Below are positions 27,030-36,886 of a stretch of 64,000 bases of DNA, in pieces (the stretch's first letter is position 1; the number at the start of each line of letters is the position of its first letter). The notes under the pieces were generated by a model. That model ran no database searches. It saw nothing but the letters and a program-made list of their open reading frames with translations, and was not told the origin of the DNA. Source of the stretch: Clostridiales bacterium. Lineage in GTDB: Bacteria; Bacillota; Clostridia; Oscillospirales; Acutalibacteraceae. The position numbers were made by a program, and so were the translations under genes. The stretch is taken from contig DULI01000008.1 in the NCBI GenBank assembly GCA_012840445.1, positions 124,001 through 188,000 on the forward strand, given 5' to 3'.

Positions 27030-29279
27030 ATGTCGAAACTTGTTATTGTTGAGTCGCCAGCAAAAGCAAAAACCATAAAAAAATACCTTGGAGCCGATTA
27101 TGAGGTTATGGCTTCCATGGGGCATGTAAGGGATTTGCCAAAATCAAAGCTGGGTGTGGATATTGACAACAATTTTAAACCTACTTATGTGGAAGTCCCC
27201 AGCCAGAAAAAGGTGCTGGACAGCCTGCGAAATGCCGCAGCTGCAAGTGATAAAGTGTATCTTGCAACCGACCCTGACCGCGAAGGGGAGGCTATTTCTT
27301 GGCATTTAGCGCAGTTGCTGGGGCTAAATTTGGAAGAAAATATAAGGGTTGAGTTTAACGAGATAACTAAAACCGGCGTTACTGCCGGCATGCAGAATCC
27401 TCATAAAATCAACATGAACCTTGTTGATGCCCAGCAGGCAAGGAGGATCCTTGACCGTATTGTAGGCTATAAACTAAGTCCTTTTTTATGGAATAAGGTA
27501 AAATTCGGCCTTTCTGCGGGACGAGTTCAGTCGGTAGCGCTGAGACTGATTGTCGAGCGCGAAAAGGAAATAAGGGCTTTTAAGCCAGAAGAATACTGGT
27601 CGATTGATGCCAAGTTCCAGCATGGCCGAAAAACCTTTGATGCAAAACTTCATAGCGAAGAGGGCAAGAAAAAGCTTAAGATTTCTAATAAAGAACAGGC
27701 TGAGGAAATCTTAAAGCAGCTTGAAAATGCCGAATATGTTGTAAAATCGGTCAAAAAAGGCATACGGAAAAGACAGCCTGCGCCTCCTTTTATAACTTCC
27801 ACCCTCCAGCAGGAAGCATACCGCAAGCTTGGGTTTACAAGCCAGAGGACAATGAGGGTGGCCCAGACCCTTTATGAGGGTGTGGACATCCCCTCTATGG
27901 GGACTACCGGTTTGATTACCTATATGAGAACCGATTCCTTAAGGATTTCGCTAGAGGCACTTGCCGCCGGTACCAATTTTATTAAGGCAAATTATGGGGA
28001 AAAGTACTTGCCCGAAAATCCGAGGCAGTACAAATCCAGGAGCAATATACAGGATGCGCATGAGGCTATTAGGCCAACAATTATTGAATTGACGCCTGAT
28101 ATGGTGAAGGGTTCCCTTAGTAGTGACCAGTACAGGCTGTATAAGCTTATCTGGGAACGGTTTATTGCAAGCCTTATGGCTGACTGTGTGCTTGACACTA
28201 TTTCGGCGGACATCGCCGGAGGCGGATACATTTTTAAGGCCAGTGGACATACTGTGCGTTTCGACGGATTTACTAAACTGTATGTTGAAGGCAAGGACGA
28301 GGAAGAGGACGAGGAAAAGTCCCTGCCGCCGCTTGAAGTGAGAAATGTACTTAAGCTTAAAAAGATAACCCCAAACCAGCATTTTACCCAGCCGCCTGCG
28401 CGGTATACCGAATCGACCCTTATAAAAGCACTGGATGAAAAGGGTATAGGACGGCCTTCGACCTATGCGCCGATTATTGAAAATATTATCAACCGGGTTT
28501 ATGTCGAAAGGGAAAAAAAACAATTAAAGCCTACACCTCTTGGCGAGGTTGTAAATGATTTGCTTGTGGAGTTTTTTGGCGATATTGTAAACGTTGAATT
28601 TACTGCCAATATGGAGAAAGACCTCGACCATGTGGAAATCGGTGAGCGCAACTGGGTTGATTTACTTAAAGATTTCTACTCCGAGTTTATAAAGATTTTA
28701 ACAGATGCTGAGAAGAAAATGGTGGGCGTGCGTGTAAAGGTTCCGGCCATAGAGACCGATGTTATATGCGAAAACTGCGGCAGAAAAATGGTAATAAAAC
28801 AAAACAGGTATGGAAAATTCCTTGCCTGCCCGGGATTCCCCGAATGCAAAAATACAAAACCTTTGGTTGAGAAAACCGGCGATGAGAATGAGGCAAACGC
28901 CGCGGCGCCCGCGAATGCTGCGGCAGAAACCGATGTGGTATGCGAAAAATGTGGCCGGAAAATGGTAATAAAACAAGGGCGATTTGGAAAATTCCTTGCC
29001 TGCCCGGGATATCCGGAATGTAAAAACACAAAGCCGTTGGTTATTGAAACACCGGGTATTTGTCCTGTTTGCGGCAGTAAAATACTGCTTAAAAGATCCA
29101 AAAAGGGCAAAAAGTACTATGGTTGCGAGAAAAATCCCGATTGCCCGTTTATGACATGGGACGAACCGACTGCTGAAAAATGCCCGCAATGCGGGAAGAC
29201 GCTATTTAAAAAGGGCAGTACGCTCCACTGCCTGAATGAAGAGTGTGGGTACAAGACATCAACTAAAAAAGCAACTTAA
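27030..29279 (+). CDS. topA: DNA topoisomerase I
   Basis: Relaxes negative supercoils through a transient 5'-phosphotyrosine. The TOPRIM domain (KLVIVESPAKAKTIKKYLG, then ATDPDREGEAISWHL) is followed by the active-site Tyr in GLITYMRTDS (near 298). The C-terminus carries four zinc-ribbon-like modules. The first two (CENCGRKMVIKQ and CEKCGRKMVIKQ, each ending in ECKNTKPLV) are near-identical and separated by an Ala/Asn-rich linker. I chose the ATG at 27030 because the longer frame starts inside dprA. At 749 residues it is typical for a clostridial TopA. Confidence 0.96.
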   Translation: MSKLVIVESPAKAKTIKKYLGADYEVMASMGHVRDLPKSKLGVDIDNNFKPTYVEVPSQKKVLDSLRNAAAASDKVYLATDPDREGEAISWHLAQLLGLNLEENIRVEFNEITKTGVTAGMQNPHKINMNLVDAQQARRILDRIVGYKLSPFLWNKVKFGLSAGRVQSVALRLIVEREKEIRAFKPEEYWSIDAKFQHGRKTFDAKLHSEEGKKKLKISNKEQAEEILKQLENAEYVVKSVKKGIRKRQPAPPFITSTLQQEAYRKLGFTSQRTMRVAQTLYEGVDIPSMGTTGLITYMRTDSLRISLEALAAGTNFIKANYGEKYLPENPRQYKSRSNIQDAHEAIRPTIIELTPDMVKGSLSSDQYRLYKLIWERFIASLMADCVLDTISADIAGGGYIFKASGHTVRFDGFTKLYVEGKDEEEDEEKSLPPLEVRNVLKLKKITPNQHFTQPPARYTESTLIKALDEKGIGRPSTYAPIIENIINRVYVEREKKQLKPTPLGEVVNDLLVEFFGDIVNVEFTANMEKDLDHVEIGERNWVDLLKDFYSEFIKILTDAEKKMVGVRVKVPAIETDVICENCGRKMVIKQNRYGKFLACPGFPECKNTKPLVEKTGDENEANAAAPANAAAETDVVCEKCGRKMVIKQGRFGKFLACPGYPECKNTKPLVIETPGICPVCGSKILLKRSKKGKKYYGCEKNPDCPFMTWDEPTAEKCPQCGKTLFKKGSTLHCLNEECGYKTSTKKAT
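28764..29046 (+). repeat. Tandem duplicated zinc-ribbon coding unit inside topA
   Basis: Two units of about 105 bases (from 28767 and from 28938) share long identical runs such as ATGGTAATAAAACAA and TTCCTTGCCTGCCCGGGAT. The identity at DNA level, including third codon positions, suggests a recent duplication or gene conversion. Confidence 0.75.
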
Positions 29280-29300
29280 TATATTAAGGAGTAAGTATTA

Positions 29301-30617
29301 ATGAAAATAACTGTGATAGGAGCAGGGCTTTGCGGGTGCGAGGCTGCATACCATATTGCCGAGCAGGGCTATAAAGTGAACTTAATTGAAATGAAGCCTC
29401 TTTATAAAACCCCAGCGCACAGTTCTGATCTGTTTGCCGAGCTTGTCTGCTCTAATTCCCTGAAGTCCGCGAAACTAGATTCGGCATCAGGGCTATTAAA
29501 AGAAGAAATGAGGAGACTTGGCTCCATATGCCTTGCTGCTGCTGACAAATCGGCGGTTGCCGCCGGCGGAGCTTTGGCGGTAGACAGGGATAAGTTTTCA
29601 CAGATAATTACTGATATAATAAAGTCACATCCGAACATAAACATAATTACATCCCGTGCCGACAGTATTCCGACAAACGGCATTACAATTGTGGCCACCG
29701 GACCGCTTACGGACGGGGAACTTGCAAAGAGCATACAAAAACTTTGTTCAGAAGAATTTTTGAATTTTTACGATGCCGCGGCCCCGATTGTTACGGCAGA
29801 CAGCATTGATATGTCAAAAGCCTTTTTCGCCTCAAGATACGGCAAGGGCGGGGATGATTACATCAACTGCCCTATGAATAGGGAAGAATATGAATTATTC
29901 TACAATGAGCTTATCAATGCCGAAGTTGCCAAACTGCGCGAGTTTGATAAGCCCAAGGTATATGAAGGATGTATGCCAATTGAGGTGCTTGCCAAAAGGG
30001 GTATTGATTCAATCCGTTTTGGCCCGCTAAAACCCGTAGGGCTTACAGACCCACGCACCGGAAAAAGACCATGGGCGGTGGTACAGTTAAGGCGCGAGAA
30101 TGCCGCGGGTACTATGTATAATCTTGTCGGGTTTCAGACCAATTTAAAATTTTCGGAGCAAAAGCGTGTGTTTTCCTTGATTCCGGGGCTTGAATATGCC
30201 GAATTTGTGCGGTATGGAGTAATGCACCGCAATTCTTTTATAAATTCACCGAAGCTTCTAAACCCCGACTTTTCCTTAAGAACTAACCCGAATATTTTTT
30301 TCGCGGGGCAGCTTTCGGGTGTGGAAGGATATATGGAATCGGCGGCTTCGGGTATTATCGCCGGTATAAATGCGGTGGTAAGGCTAAAGGGCAAAGAGCC
30401 GTTTATTCTTCCCGAATATACCATCATTGGCGCTTTGGCAAAATATATCAGCGACGAAAGCGTTACCGATTTTCAGCCGATGGGCGCAAACTTTGGAATA
30501 CTTCCGCCGCTTGAAAATGCTGTTAAGAATAAAAAAGAGCGGTATTTGGCTTTTAGCCAACGCTCGCTTGAATGGTTCGATAAAAATGCCGCTATTTTAA
30601 AGGAGGTAGCGCTATGA
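29301..30617 (+). CDS. trmFO: Methylenetetrahydrofolate--tRNA-(uracil-5-)-methyltransferase TrmFO
   Basis: An FAD- and folate-dependent enzyme that makes 5-methyluridine at position 54 of tRNA. The N-terminal dinucleotide fold (ITVIGAGLCGCEAAY) is followed by LVCSNSLKS, which carries a conserved Cys, and later by YEGCMPIEVLAKRG (second conserved Cys) and FAGQLSGVEGYMESAASG. At 438 residues it is the usual length. AAGGAG precedes the ATG. Its stop overlaps the plsX start (ATGA), so translation is coupled. Confidence 0.96.
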   Translation: MKITVIGAGLCGCEAAYHIAEQGYKVNLIEMKPLYKTPAHSSDLFAELVCSNSLKSAKLDSASGLLKEEMRRLGSICLAAADKSAVAAGGALAVDRDKFSQIITDIIKSHPNINIITSRADSIPTNGITIVATGPLTDGELAKSIQKLCSEEFLNFYDAAAPIVTADSIDMSKAFFASRYGKGGDDYINCPMNREEYELFYNELINAEVAKLREFDKPKVYEGCMPIEVLAKRGIDSIRFGPLKPVGLTDPRTGKRPWAVVQLRRENAAGTMYNLVGFQTNLKFSEQKRVFSLIPGLEYAEFVRYGVMHRNSFINSPKLLNPDFSLRTNPNIFFAGQLSGVEGYMESAASGIIAGINAVVRLKGKEPFILPEYTIIGALAKYISDESVTDFQPMGANFGILPPLENAVKNKKERYLAFSQRSLEWFDKNAAILKEVAL

Positions 30618-31621
30618 GAATTATAGTTGACGCTTTCGGCGGAGATAACGCTCCTTTGGAGGTAATGAAGGGCTCTGCTATGGCTGTAAAAGAGCTTGGT
30701 GTTGATATTATATTGACCGGAAACAAGGGGATTATTGAACAAACCGCCAAGCAGCATGGCATATCTCTTGACAGGATAAAAATACATCATGCCGAAGATG
30801 TTATTGCAATGGACGACGACCCGTCTGAAATCATGAAGTCCAAAAAGAGCTGCTCGATGGCCGAGGGGTTAAGGCTTCTTGCGGATTCGTCGGGTGATGC
30901 TTTTGTATCGGCCGGAAGCACCGGAGCATTGGTTGTAGGCAGCACCTTTATTGTAAAGCGAATAAAGAGCGTTAAGCGTGCAGCTATTGCTACGTTGCTT
31001 CCCGCGAAAAATGGTTTTGTTTTGCTTATGGACTCGGGCGCAAATGTTGAATGCCGGCCTGATATGTTGCTGCAATTTGGGGTAATGGCCAGCGCTTTTA
31101 TGGAAAATGTTATGGGTATTAATAATCCCAGGGTTGGGCTGCTTAACATCGGTACCGAGGAAACAAAAGGCGGCCAGCTGCAGCTTGAGAGTTTCGAACT
31201 TCTAAAAAACGCCCCCATTAATTTTGTTGGCAATATAGAGGCAAGAAGTTTACCCATGGGTGAATGCGACATTGTCCTGACCGACGGTTTTACCGGAAAT
31301 GTTGTGCTAAAGCTTACAGAGGGCGTGGCTTCTTTTCTGCTTGGAAGTTTCAAAGGACTTTTTGCGGGGGCGCGGGGCAAGCTCGCCGGCGCATTAGTTT
31401 TGCCGGGAATTAAGGCTTTGAAGCGGCAGCTTGACTATACCGAAGTTGGCGGTGCCCCATTGCTTGGAATTTCTAAGCCGGTAATTAAAGCCCATGGCAG
31501 TTCAAATGCCAATGCCATAAAAAATGCCATCAGGCAGGCCAAAACTTTTGCAGAAAATAAAACGATTAGTAGAATGGTTGAAAACCTTTCAAAATACTCT
31601 CAGGCCGAAAAACAGGATTAG
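30614..31621 (+). CDS. plsX: Phosphate acyltransferase PlsX
   Basis: Transfers acyl groups from acyl-ACP to phosphate, giving acyl-phosphate for PlsY in phospholipid synthesis. The start RIIVDAFGGDNAPLEVMKG and the segment SAGSTGALVVGS are diagnostic, followed by GNVVLKLTEG near the end. At 335 residues it is complete. It overlaps trmFO by 4 bases. In most Firmicutes plsX is followed by fabD, fabG or acpP; here rnc follows directly, so the acyl carrier protein gene lies elsewhere. Confidence 0.96.
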   Translation: MRIIVDAFGGDNAPLEVMKGSAMAVKELGVDIILTGNKGIIEQTAKQHGISLDRIKIHHAEDVIAMDDDPSEIMKSKKSCSMAEGLRLLADSSGDAFVSAGSTGALVVGSTFIVKRIKSVKRAAIATLLPAKNGFVLLMDSGANVECRPDMLLQFGVMASAFMENVMGINNPRVGLLNIGTEETKGGQLQLESFELLKNAPINFVGNIEARSLPMGECDIVLTDGFTGNVVLKLTEGVASFLLGSFKGLFAGARGKLAGALVLPGIKALKRQLDYTEVGGAPLLGISKPVIKAHGSSNANAIKNAIRQAKTFAENKTISRMVENLSKYSQAEKQD

Positions 31622-31633
31622 GGGCAATTGAGG

Positions 31634-32311
31634 ATGCTTGGACTAGAAGACAAAATAGGATATCATTTTAAAGACAAGGCACTGCTTACAAAGGCGTTGA
31701 CCCATTCCTCTTATGCGAATGAGATGCGGTTGCACGGGGGCTCTTATGAGCGGCTTGAATTTTTGGGTGACTCGGTTTTATCGCTTATAGTTTCCGATTA
31801 CCTGTTTAAAAACTTTTCTGACCTTCCCGAAGGGGATTTGACCAAAATCCGCGCCGCCATTGTGTGCGAACAGTCCTTGTTTACCTATGCCCAAAAACTG
31901 GGGCTTGGGGAATACCTGCTGCTTGGAAAAGGCGAACAGCAAAACGGAGGAAGGCAGCGGCCGTCCCTTTTGGCCGACGCGTTTGAGGCGCTGCTTGCCG
32001 CCATGTATCTTGACGGCGGCTTTGAAGTTGTGCAAAAAATGGTATTAAGCTTTGTTAATAGTGAAATTAAACATATTATGGAGTCATTCCATGATTATAA
32101 AACCCAGTTGCAGGAGATTATCCAGCAAAATCCTGAAGAAAGGCTTGAGTATGTTCTGGTCGCCGAAAGCGGTCCTGATCACAACAAGAGGTTTACGGTA
32201 CATGTTATGCTTAACTCCAATGTTATTGGTGTTGGCGAGGGACGAAGCAAAAAGCAGGCCGAGCAGATGGCGGCCAAACAAGCCCTTGAACTGATGGGTC
32301 AGCCGGTATGA
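31634..32311 (+). CDS. rnc: Ribonuclease III
   Basis: Cuts double-stranded RNA in rRNA processing and mRNA decay. The RNase III signature ERLEFLGDSVLSLIVSDYL contains catalytic Glu and Asp, and the second acidic pair is in LLADAFEALLAAMYLDGG. A C-terminal dsRNA-binding domain ends in GRSKKQAEQMAAKQAL. I chose the ATG at 31634, 9 bases after AGGGG; the TTG at 31628 is too close to that site. At 225 residues it is standard. It overlaps the following radical SAM gene by 4 bases and sits in the conserved order before smc. Confidence 0.95.
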   Translation: MLGLEDKIGYHFKDKALLTKALTHSSYANEMRLHGGSYERLEFLGDSVLSLIVSDYLFKNFSDLPEGDLTKIRAAIVCEQSLFTYAQKLGLGEYLLLGKGEQQNGGRQRPSLLADAFEALLAAMYLDGGFEVVQKMVLSFVNSEIKHIMESFHDYKTQLQEIIQQNPEERLEYVLVAESGPDHNKRFTVHVMLNSNVIGVGEGRSKKQAEQMAAKQALELMGQPV

Positions 32312-33306
32312 ACCATGCAAATATTTCTATTTTTGTGCCCCATGTTGGATGCCCTAACCAATGCAGTTTTTGTAATCAGGCACATATTACGGGTGTTCAC
32401 AGGTTACCTGGCACAAAGGATATAGTCAACGCGGTAGCTGTTGCGGAAAAATCTTTAAAGGCTGAACTAAAAAATGCCGAGATTGCTTTTTTTGGGGGAA
32501 GCTTCACCGCAATTGACCGCGAGTATATGATAACCCTGCTTGAAGCGGCCTTTGAGTTTGTCAAATCAGGAAAGGTAAAAGGAATCAGGATTTCCACGAG
32601 GCCCGACGCTATAGACGATGAGATATTGAATTTGCTTAAATCTTACGGCGTCACATCGATAGAACTTGGCGCCCAGAGCATGAGGGATGAGGTATTAGCC
32701 TTAAACTTCAGGGGGCACACCTCTGAGGATGTAAAAATTGCAAGTGGCCTTATAAAGAAGTATGGATTTGAGCTTGGCCTTCAAATGATGACTGGGCTTT
32801 ATGGCGATGATGACGAGGGCGCTGTATATACCTGCACTGAACTGATAAAATTGCAGCCCGGCACTGTACGCATTTACCCCACAATTGTGCTAAAAAACAC
32901 ATATTTGGAGCAATTATACAAAAGCGGCAAATACAGGGTGCAGGATTTAGAGCACGCGGTAGATCTGTGCGCCAGGCTGCTTTATATGTTTTATAATGCA
33001 AATATTTCGGTAATCCGACTTGGCCTTCATTCCATTGAGAGTGATAGCTATGTTGCCGGCCCCTGGCATCCGGCCTTCAGGGAGCTATGTGAGGGCAAAA
33101 TTTATTTGGACAGAGCAGTTGGGCTTTTAAAAAGTAAAGGTAAAGGTAGATATACGCTATATGTCCGTCCTGAAGATGTTTCAAAAATGGTCGGGCACAA
33201 AAGGAAAAATATCAATGCTTTAAAGGCAATGGGTTTTGAGTGTAAGGTAGCTTCCGACCCAAGACTTGCAAAATACGAGATAATTGCGAAAAAGGACGTG
33301 GATTAA
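32308..33306 (+). CDS. Radical SAM protein of the Elp3-like/oxygen-independent subfamily
   Basis: A radical SAM enzyme: the [4Fe-4S] motif is CPNQCSFC (Cys-x3-Cys-x2-Cys) near residues 15-22. The barrel continues with AFFGGSFTAID, GIRISTRPDAID and SIELGAQSM, which resemble the Elp3 core. The C-terminal region (YVRPEDVSKMVGHKRKN) is clostridium-type and carries no acetyltransferase domain. At 332 residues it is complete. It lies between rnc and smc, as in many Clostridia, and overlaps both neighbours. The substrate is unknown; a tRNA or rRNA target would fit its neighbours but is inference. Confidence 0.85.
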   Translation: MNHANISIFVPHVGCPNQCSFCNQAHITGVHRLPGTKDIVNAVAVAEKSLKAELKNAEIAFFGGSFTAIDREYMITLLEAAFEFVKSGKVKGIRISTRPDAIDDEILNLLKSYGVTSIELGAQSMRDEVLALNFRGHTSEDVKIASGLIKKYGFELGLQMMTGLYGDDDEGAVYTCTELIKLQPGTVRIYPTIVLKNTYLEQLYKSGKYRVQDLEHAVDLCARLLYMFYNANISVIRLGLHSIESDSYVAGPWHPAFRELCEGKIYLDRAVGLLKSKGKGRYTLYVRPEDVSKMVGHKRKNINALKAMGFECKVASDPRLAKYEIIAKKDVD

Positions 33307-36300
33307 TGTTCCTTAAGTCAATAGACATTCAAGGGTTTAAATCCTTTGCAGATAAAACCACGCTGAAGTTCGGAAAGGGTATTACAGCGATTGTGGGGCC
33401 CAACGGCAGCGGAAAGAGCAATATTTCCGACGCTGTACGCTGGGTATTGGGTGAACAGTCTACCAAAAACCTGCGCGGAAGGCGGTTGGAGGACGTGGTG
33501 TTTGGCGGGACCTCCCAGCGCAGTTCGGTAGGCTATGCGGAGGTTACCCTGACAATAGACAACACCGACCGCATCCTTAATATTGACAGCGATACGGTGT
33601 CAGTTACCAGGCGTTATTACCGTTCGGGCGAGAGTGAATATAAAATAAACAACTCCGCAGTAAGGCTTAAAGACGTATTAGAACTCTTTATGGATACAGG
33701 CCTTGGCAGGGATGGGTATTCAATTATCGGCCAGGGCAAGATAGATAGTATCATCAGCACCAAGCCTACCGAACGAAGGCTGATTTTCGAAGAGGCTTCT
33801 GGCGTTTCCAAATACCGCTATCGCAAGACCGAGGCAGAACAAAAGCTTTTTCAGGCAGAGGAAAACCTAATCAGACTAAAAGATATAATTTCCGAACTTG
33901 AAGGCAGGATTGAGCCTTTACGCGAGCAGAGCGAAAAGGCCAAGAAGTTTCTTGAATATTCTGAAGAGAAAAAGCGGCTGGAGATTGGGCTATGGCTGAT
34001 TTCCCTTGAGGAAATAAAAGAAAAATTAAGGGACCAGGATTACAAAATATCGCTGGTTCAAGAGCAGCTTAAAGACGTTGATAATTCATTAGAGGAAATT
34101 GAAAAGGAAAACGAAGAAGGTAATCAGAAAATTGTTGAAATTGCAATGAATATTGACACGCTTCAAAGAACCTCCACTGAAACCGAAGAAAAGGTGCTTC
34201 ACTTTGAAAGCGAGATTGCAATTTTGGAAAATTCAATTGTACATAACAATGAATCGATTTTAAAAATTACCGGTGAAATTGACAGCCTAGGCGATTTTGA
34301 ACAGCGCGCACAAACCGAAATCGAGGGAAAACGTCGGGAAATTGGATTAAAAGAGCGCAAGGCCGCGGAAATAGAAAAAAGTATCGCTGATGTCGGCCTT
34401 CAGCTTGAAAACCTGAATCTTAACAGCGAAAATATTTCAAAGCAGATTGCGGAGCTGTCTAAACAGCTTAATCTAATCACAGAAAATATTTCAAACTGGC
34501 AGGTAAAAACCGCAACCGCCGTATCTTCTTTAAATGAGATTACCTCCCGCAGTACGGTTATTGATTCGTCTTTAAAAGAAAAAGCCGAATTGCTCGACAG
34601 GTACACAAAGGAAAAGCATGACCTGGACAAGCATTTAAATGAACTTGAGGAGGAAATTACAGGTTTAGAAAACACACAGAAAGGATATGAATTAAGGTTA
34701 AAATCAAGGCAGGAAAAGGTCGAGGCAATAAAAGAAACCCTTGACAAGTTAAAACTTGAAATCGAGGAAAAAAAGCGCCGTATACGTATCCTGACCGATT
34801 TAGAACGGAACATGGAGGGCTTTAGCTTTTCGGTAAAAGCGGTGCTAAGCGAGGCTGAAAAAGGCATTCTTACGGGAATTCATGGTCCTGTTTCCAGGCT
34901 GATTAGTGTGTCGGATGATTACAGTGTTGCAATTGAAATAGCCCTTGGTGCCGCTTTGCAAAACATTGTCGTCAACAATGAAAATGATGCAAAAAGGGCG
35001 ATAGAGTATTTAAAACGGGATAACAAGGGTCGGGCTACCTTTTTGCCCATATCCACCATGAAGGCAAATGTTATGAACGACTCAACAATTAGGAATATGC
35101 CTGGCTTTGTAGGGGTTGCGCATTCTTTGGTGAGCTATGACAGCAGGTACGACAATATTATTAAATACCTGCTCGGCAGAACCATTGTTTGCGAAGATCT
35201 TAACAGCGGAATAGCCATTGCCAAAAGAATAGAGAATAAGTATAAGGTCGTAACACTTGACGGGCAGGTTATAAACCCCGGAGGATCGCTAACGGGCGGC
35301 TCGGTTTCAAAAAGTACGGGATTGCTTACCCGTAGCACCGAAATTAAGCGATTGAATGCGAAAATTGATGAATTAAACCAACAACTTTCTAAAGCCAATA
35401 CAAGCTACAACGAGGCTATTGCTGAAAAATCCAAGGCAGAAGCCGACCTTGCCAACACACAAGGATTGCTTAAAACCGCCCAGGAGGACAAAATCAGGGT
35501 TTTGGGCGAAATCAAAAGGATCAACGAACAGCTTGATATTGCGAAGGCCTCATACGATCAACTGCTTGAGGAACAATCCGGCATACAAAACAGAATTAAG
35601 GAACTTAACAGCATAATAGAAAATGCCTATGTTGAAATCCAGCGACTCGATGCTTTGAAGTCCGAAAAACAGGCCGAAATCGAAGGCTTTTCGGACGGAG
35701 GCAGGGAATTGGCACAAAAACGGGAGACTTTGCAGGAGCAGCTAACTGGATTCAAGCTTAAGCAAATTGAAATCCAGAAGGATATAGAGGCTTTGCATAA
35801 AGCCATTGAGGACATTGAGAATTCGGTTAATGACCGAACCAACCGCAGGGAGGATTTATTGTCCCAAATTGCCGATTATAAAGTAAAAAATGAGGAATAT
35901 GAAAATAGAATTGCCCAGCTGCGTCTGGAAATTCAATCTTTAAGAGAGCAGTCGGGCAGTATTAAGGCTGAAATTTCTGAACTTGTAAAACTGCGTACTG
36001 ATACCGAACAAAAACTGCAGGAATTGAGAAGGCGGGAGCGGGAGATACTTACTCAGCGTGAAAATATTTCCGGCGAGATGGTGCGGCTGCAGGCGCGAAA
36101 AGAAAACATGCTGAATGAATTTGACAACATCGTCAACCAGCTGTATGATGAACACGAGCTTACCAGAAGTGAAGCCGAGTCTTTAGGAATAGTGATTGAG
36201 GACAAAAACAAGGCAAAGCGCACTTTGAATGAACTTAAAAGCAAGATTAAGGGGCTTGGAAATGTCAATGTTGGTGCAATAGAAGAATACAAGGAAGTGT

Positions 36301-36884
36301 ACGAAAGATACACGTTTTTGTCTGAACAAATTGCGGACGTGGAAAAATCGCGTACCGAACTTAACAATCTGATTAACCAACTTACTGCCCAGATGAAGGA
36401 ACAGTTCACTAAGAAATTTGAAGAGATTAATAAGCAATTTGGGGTAATATTTACCGATCTCTTTGGCGGCGGCACTGCCGAGCTTAGGCTTACCGAGCCG
36501 GAAGACGTGCTGGAGAGCGGGATTGATATCATCGCCCAGCCGCCGGGCAAAAAGTTGTCCTCGCTTGAACTTCTGTCGGGCGGCGAGAAGGCGCTTATCG
36601 CCCTTTGTATTTACTTTGCGGTTATGAAGATTAATCCGCCGCCCTTTTGCATCCTGGACGAGGTAGAAACCGCGCTTGATGATGTGAATGTCGACCGGGT
36701 GGCGGAGTATATGCGCAAAATGTGCGATAAAACCCAGCTTATCTGTATTACCCACCGCAGAGGCACAATGGAAAGTGCTGATATGCTTTATGGAGTAACA
36801 ATGCAGGAAAAGGGTGTTTCAAAGCTTCTTGAACTGAATATTGCAGAATTGGAACAAACGCTTTTATATAACAGCAGGAGGTAG
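33306..36884 (+). CDS. smc: Chromosome segregation protein SMC
   Basis: The condensin ATPase that extrudes DNA loops and organises the chromosome with ScpA and ScpB (not encoded here). The N-terminal head has Walker A GPNGSGKSN (residues 31-39) and LGEQSTKNLRG. A long coiled coil runs to about 500, the hinge spans roughly 510-670 (with GALQNIVVNNENDAKRAI and NPGGSLTGGS), and a second coiled coil runs to about 1030. The C-terminal head has the signature LLSGGEKAL (near 1090) and Walker B FCILDEVETALDD. At 1,192 residues it is normal. The start overlaps the preceding stop (TAATG), and ftsY follows 2 bases later. Confidence 0.97.
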   Translation: MFLKSIDIQGFKSFADKTTLKFGKGITAIVGPNGSGKSNISDAVRWVLGEQSTKNLRGRRLEDVVFGGTSQRSSVGYAEVTLTIDNTDRILNIDSDTVSVTRRYYRSGESEYKINNSAVRLKDVLELFMDTGLGRDGYSIIGQGKIDSIISTKPTERRLIFEEASGVSKYRYRKTEAEQKLFQAEENLIRLKDIISELEGRIEPLREQSEKAKKFLEYSEEKKRLEIGLWLISLEEIKEKLRDQDYKISLVQEQLKDVDNSLEEIEKENEEGNQKIVEIAMNIDTLQRTSTETEEKVLHFESEIAILENSIVHNNESILKITGEIDSLGDFEQRAQTEIEGKRREIGLKERKAAEIEKSIADVGLQLENLNLNSENISKQIAELSKQLNLITENISNWQVKTATAVSSLNEITSRSTVIDSSLKEKAELLDRYTKEKHDLDKHLNELEEEITGLENTQKGYELRLKSRQEKVEAIKETLDKLKLEIEEKKRRIRILTDLERNMEGFSFSVKAVLSEAEKGILTGIHGPVSRLISVSDDYSVAIEIALGAALQNIVVNNENDAKRAIEYLKRDNKGRATFLPISTMKANVMNDSTIRNMPGFVGVAHSLVSYDSRYDNIIKYLLGRTIVCEDLNSGIAIAKRIENKYKVVTLDGQVINPGGSLTGGSVSKSTGLLTRSTEIKRLNAKIDELNQQLSKANTSYNEAIAEKSKAEADLANTQGLLKTAQEDKIRVLGEIKRINEQLDIAKASYDQLLEEQSGIQNRIKELNSIIENAYVEIQRLDALKSEKQAEIEGFSDGGRELAQKRETLQEQLTGFKLKQIEIQKDIEALHKAIEDIENSVNDRTNRREDLLSQIADYKVKNEEYENRIAQLRLEIQSLREQSGSIKAEISELVKLRTDTEQKLQELRRREREILTQRENISGEMVRLQARKENMLNEFDNIVNQLYDEHELTRSEAESLGIVIEDKNKAKRTLNELKSKIKGLGNVNVGAIEEYKEVYERYTFLSEQIADVEKSRTELNNLINQLTAQMKEQFTKKFEEINKQFGVIFTDLFGGGTAELRLTEPEDVLESGIDIIAQPPGKKLSSLELLSGGEKALIALCIYFAVMKINPPPFCILDEVETALDDVNVDRVAEYMRKMCDKTQLICITHRRGTMESADMLYGVTMQEKGVSKLLELNIAELEQTLLYNSRR

Positions 36885-36886
36885 CA

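Noticed and set aside
28676..29189. Overlapping minus-strand frames in the zinc-ribbon part of topA
   Set aside because: They are reverse readings of the duplicated ribbons; the apparent internal repeats only reflect that duplication.
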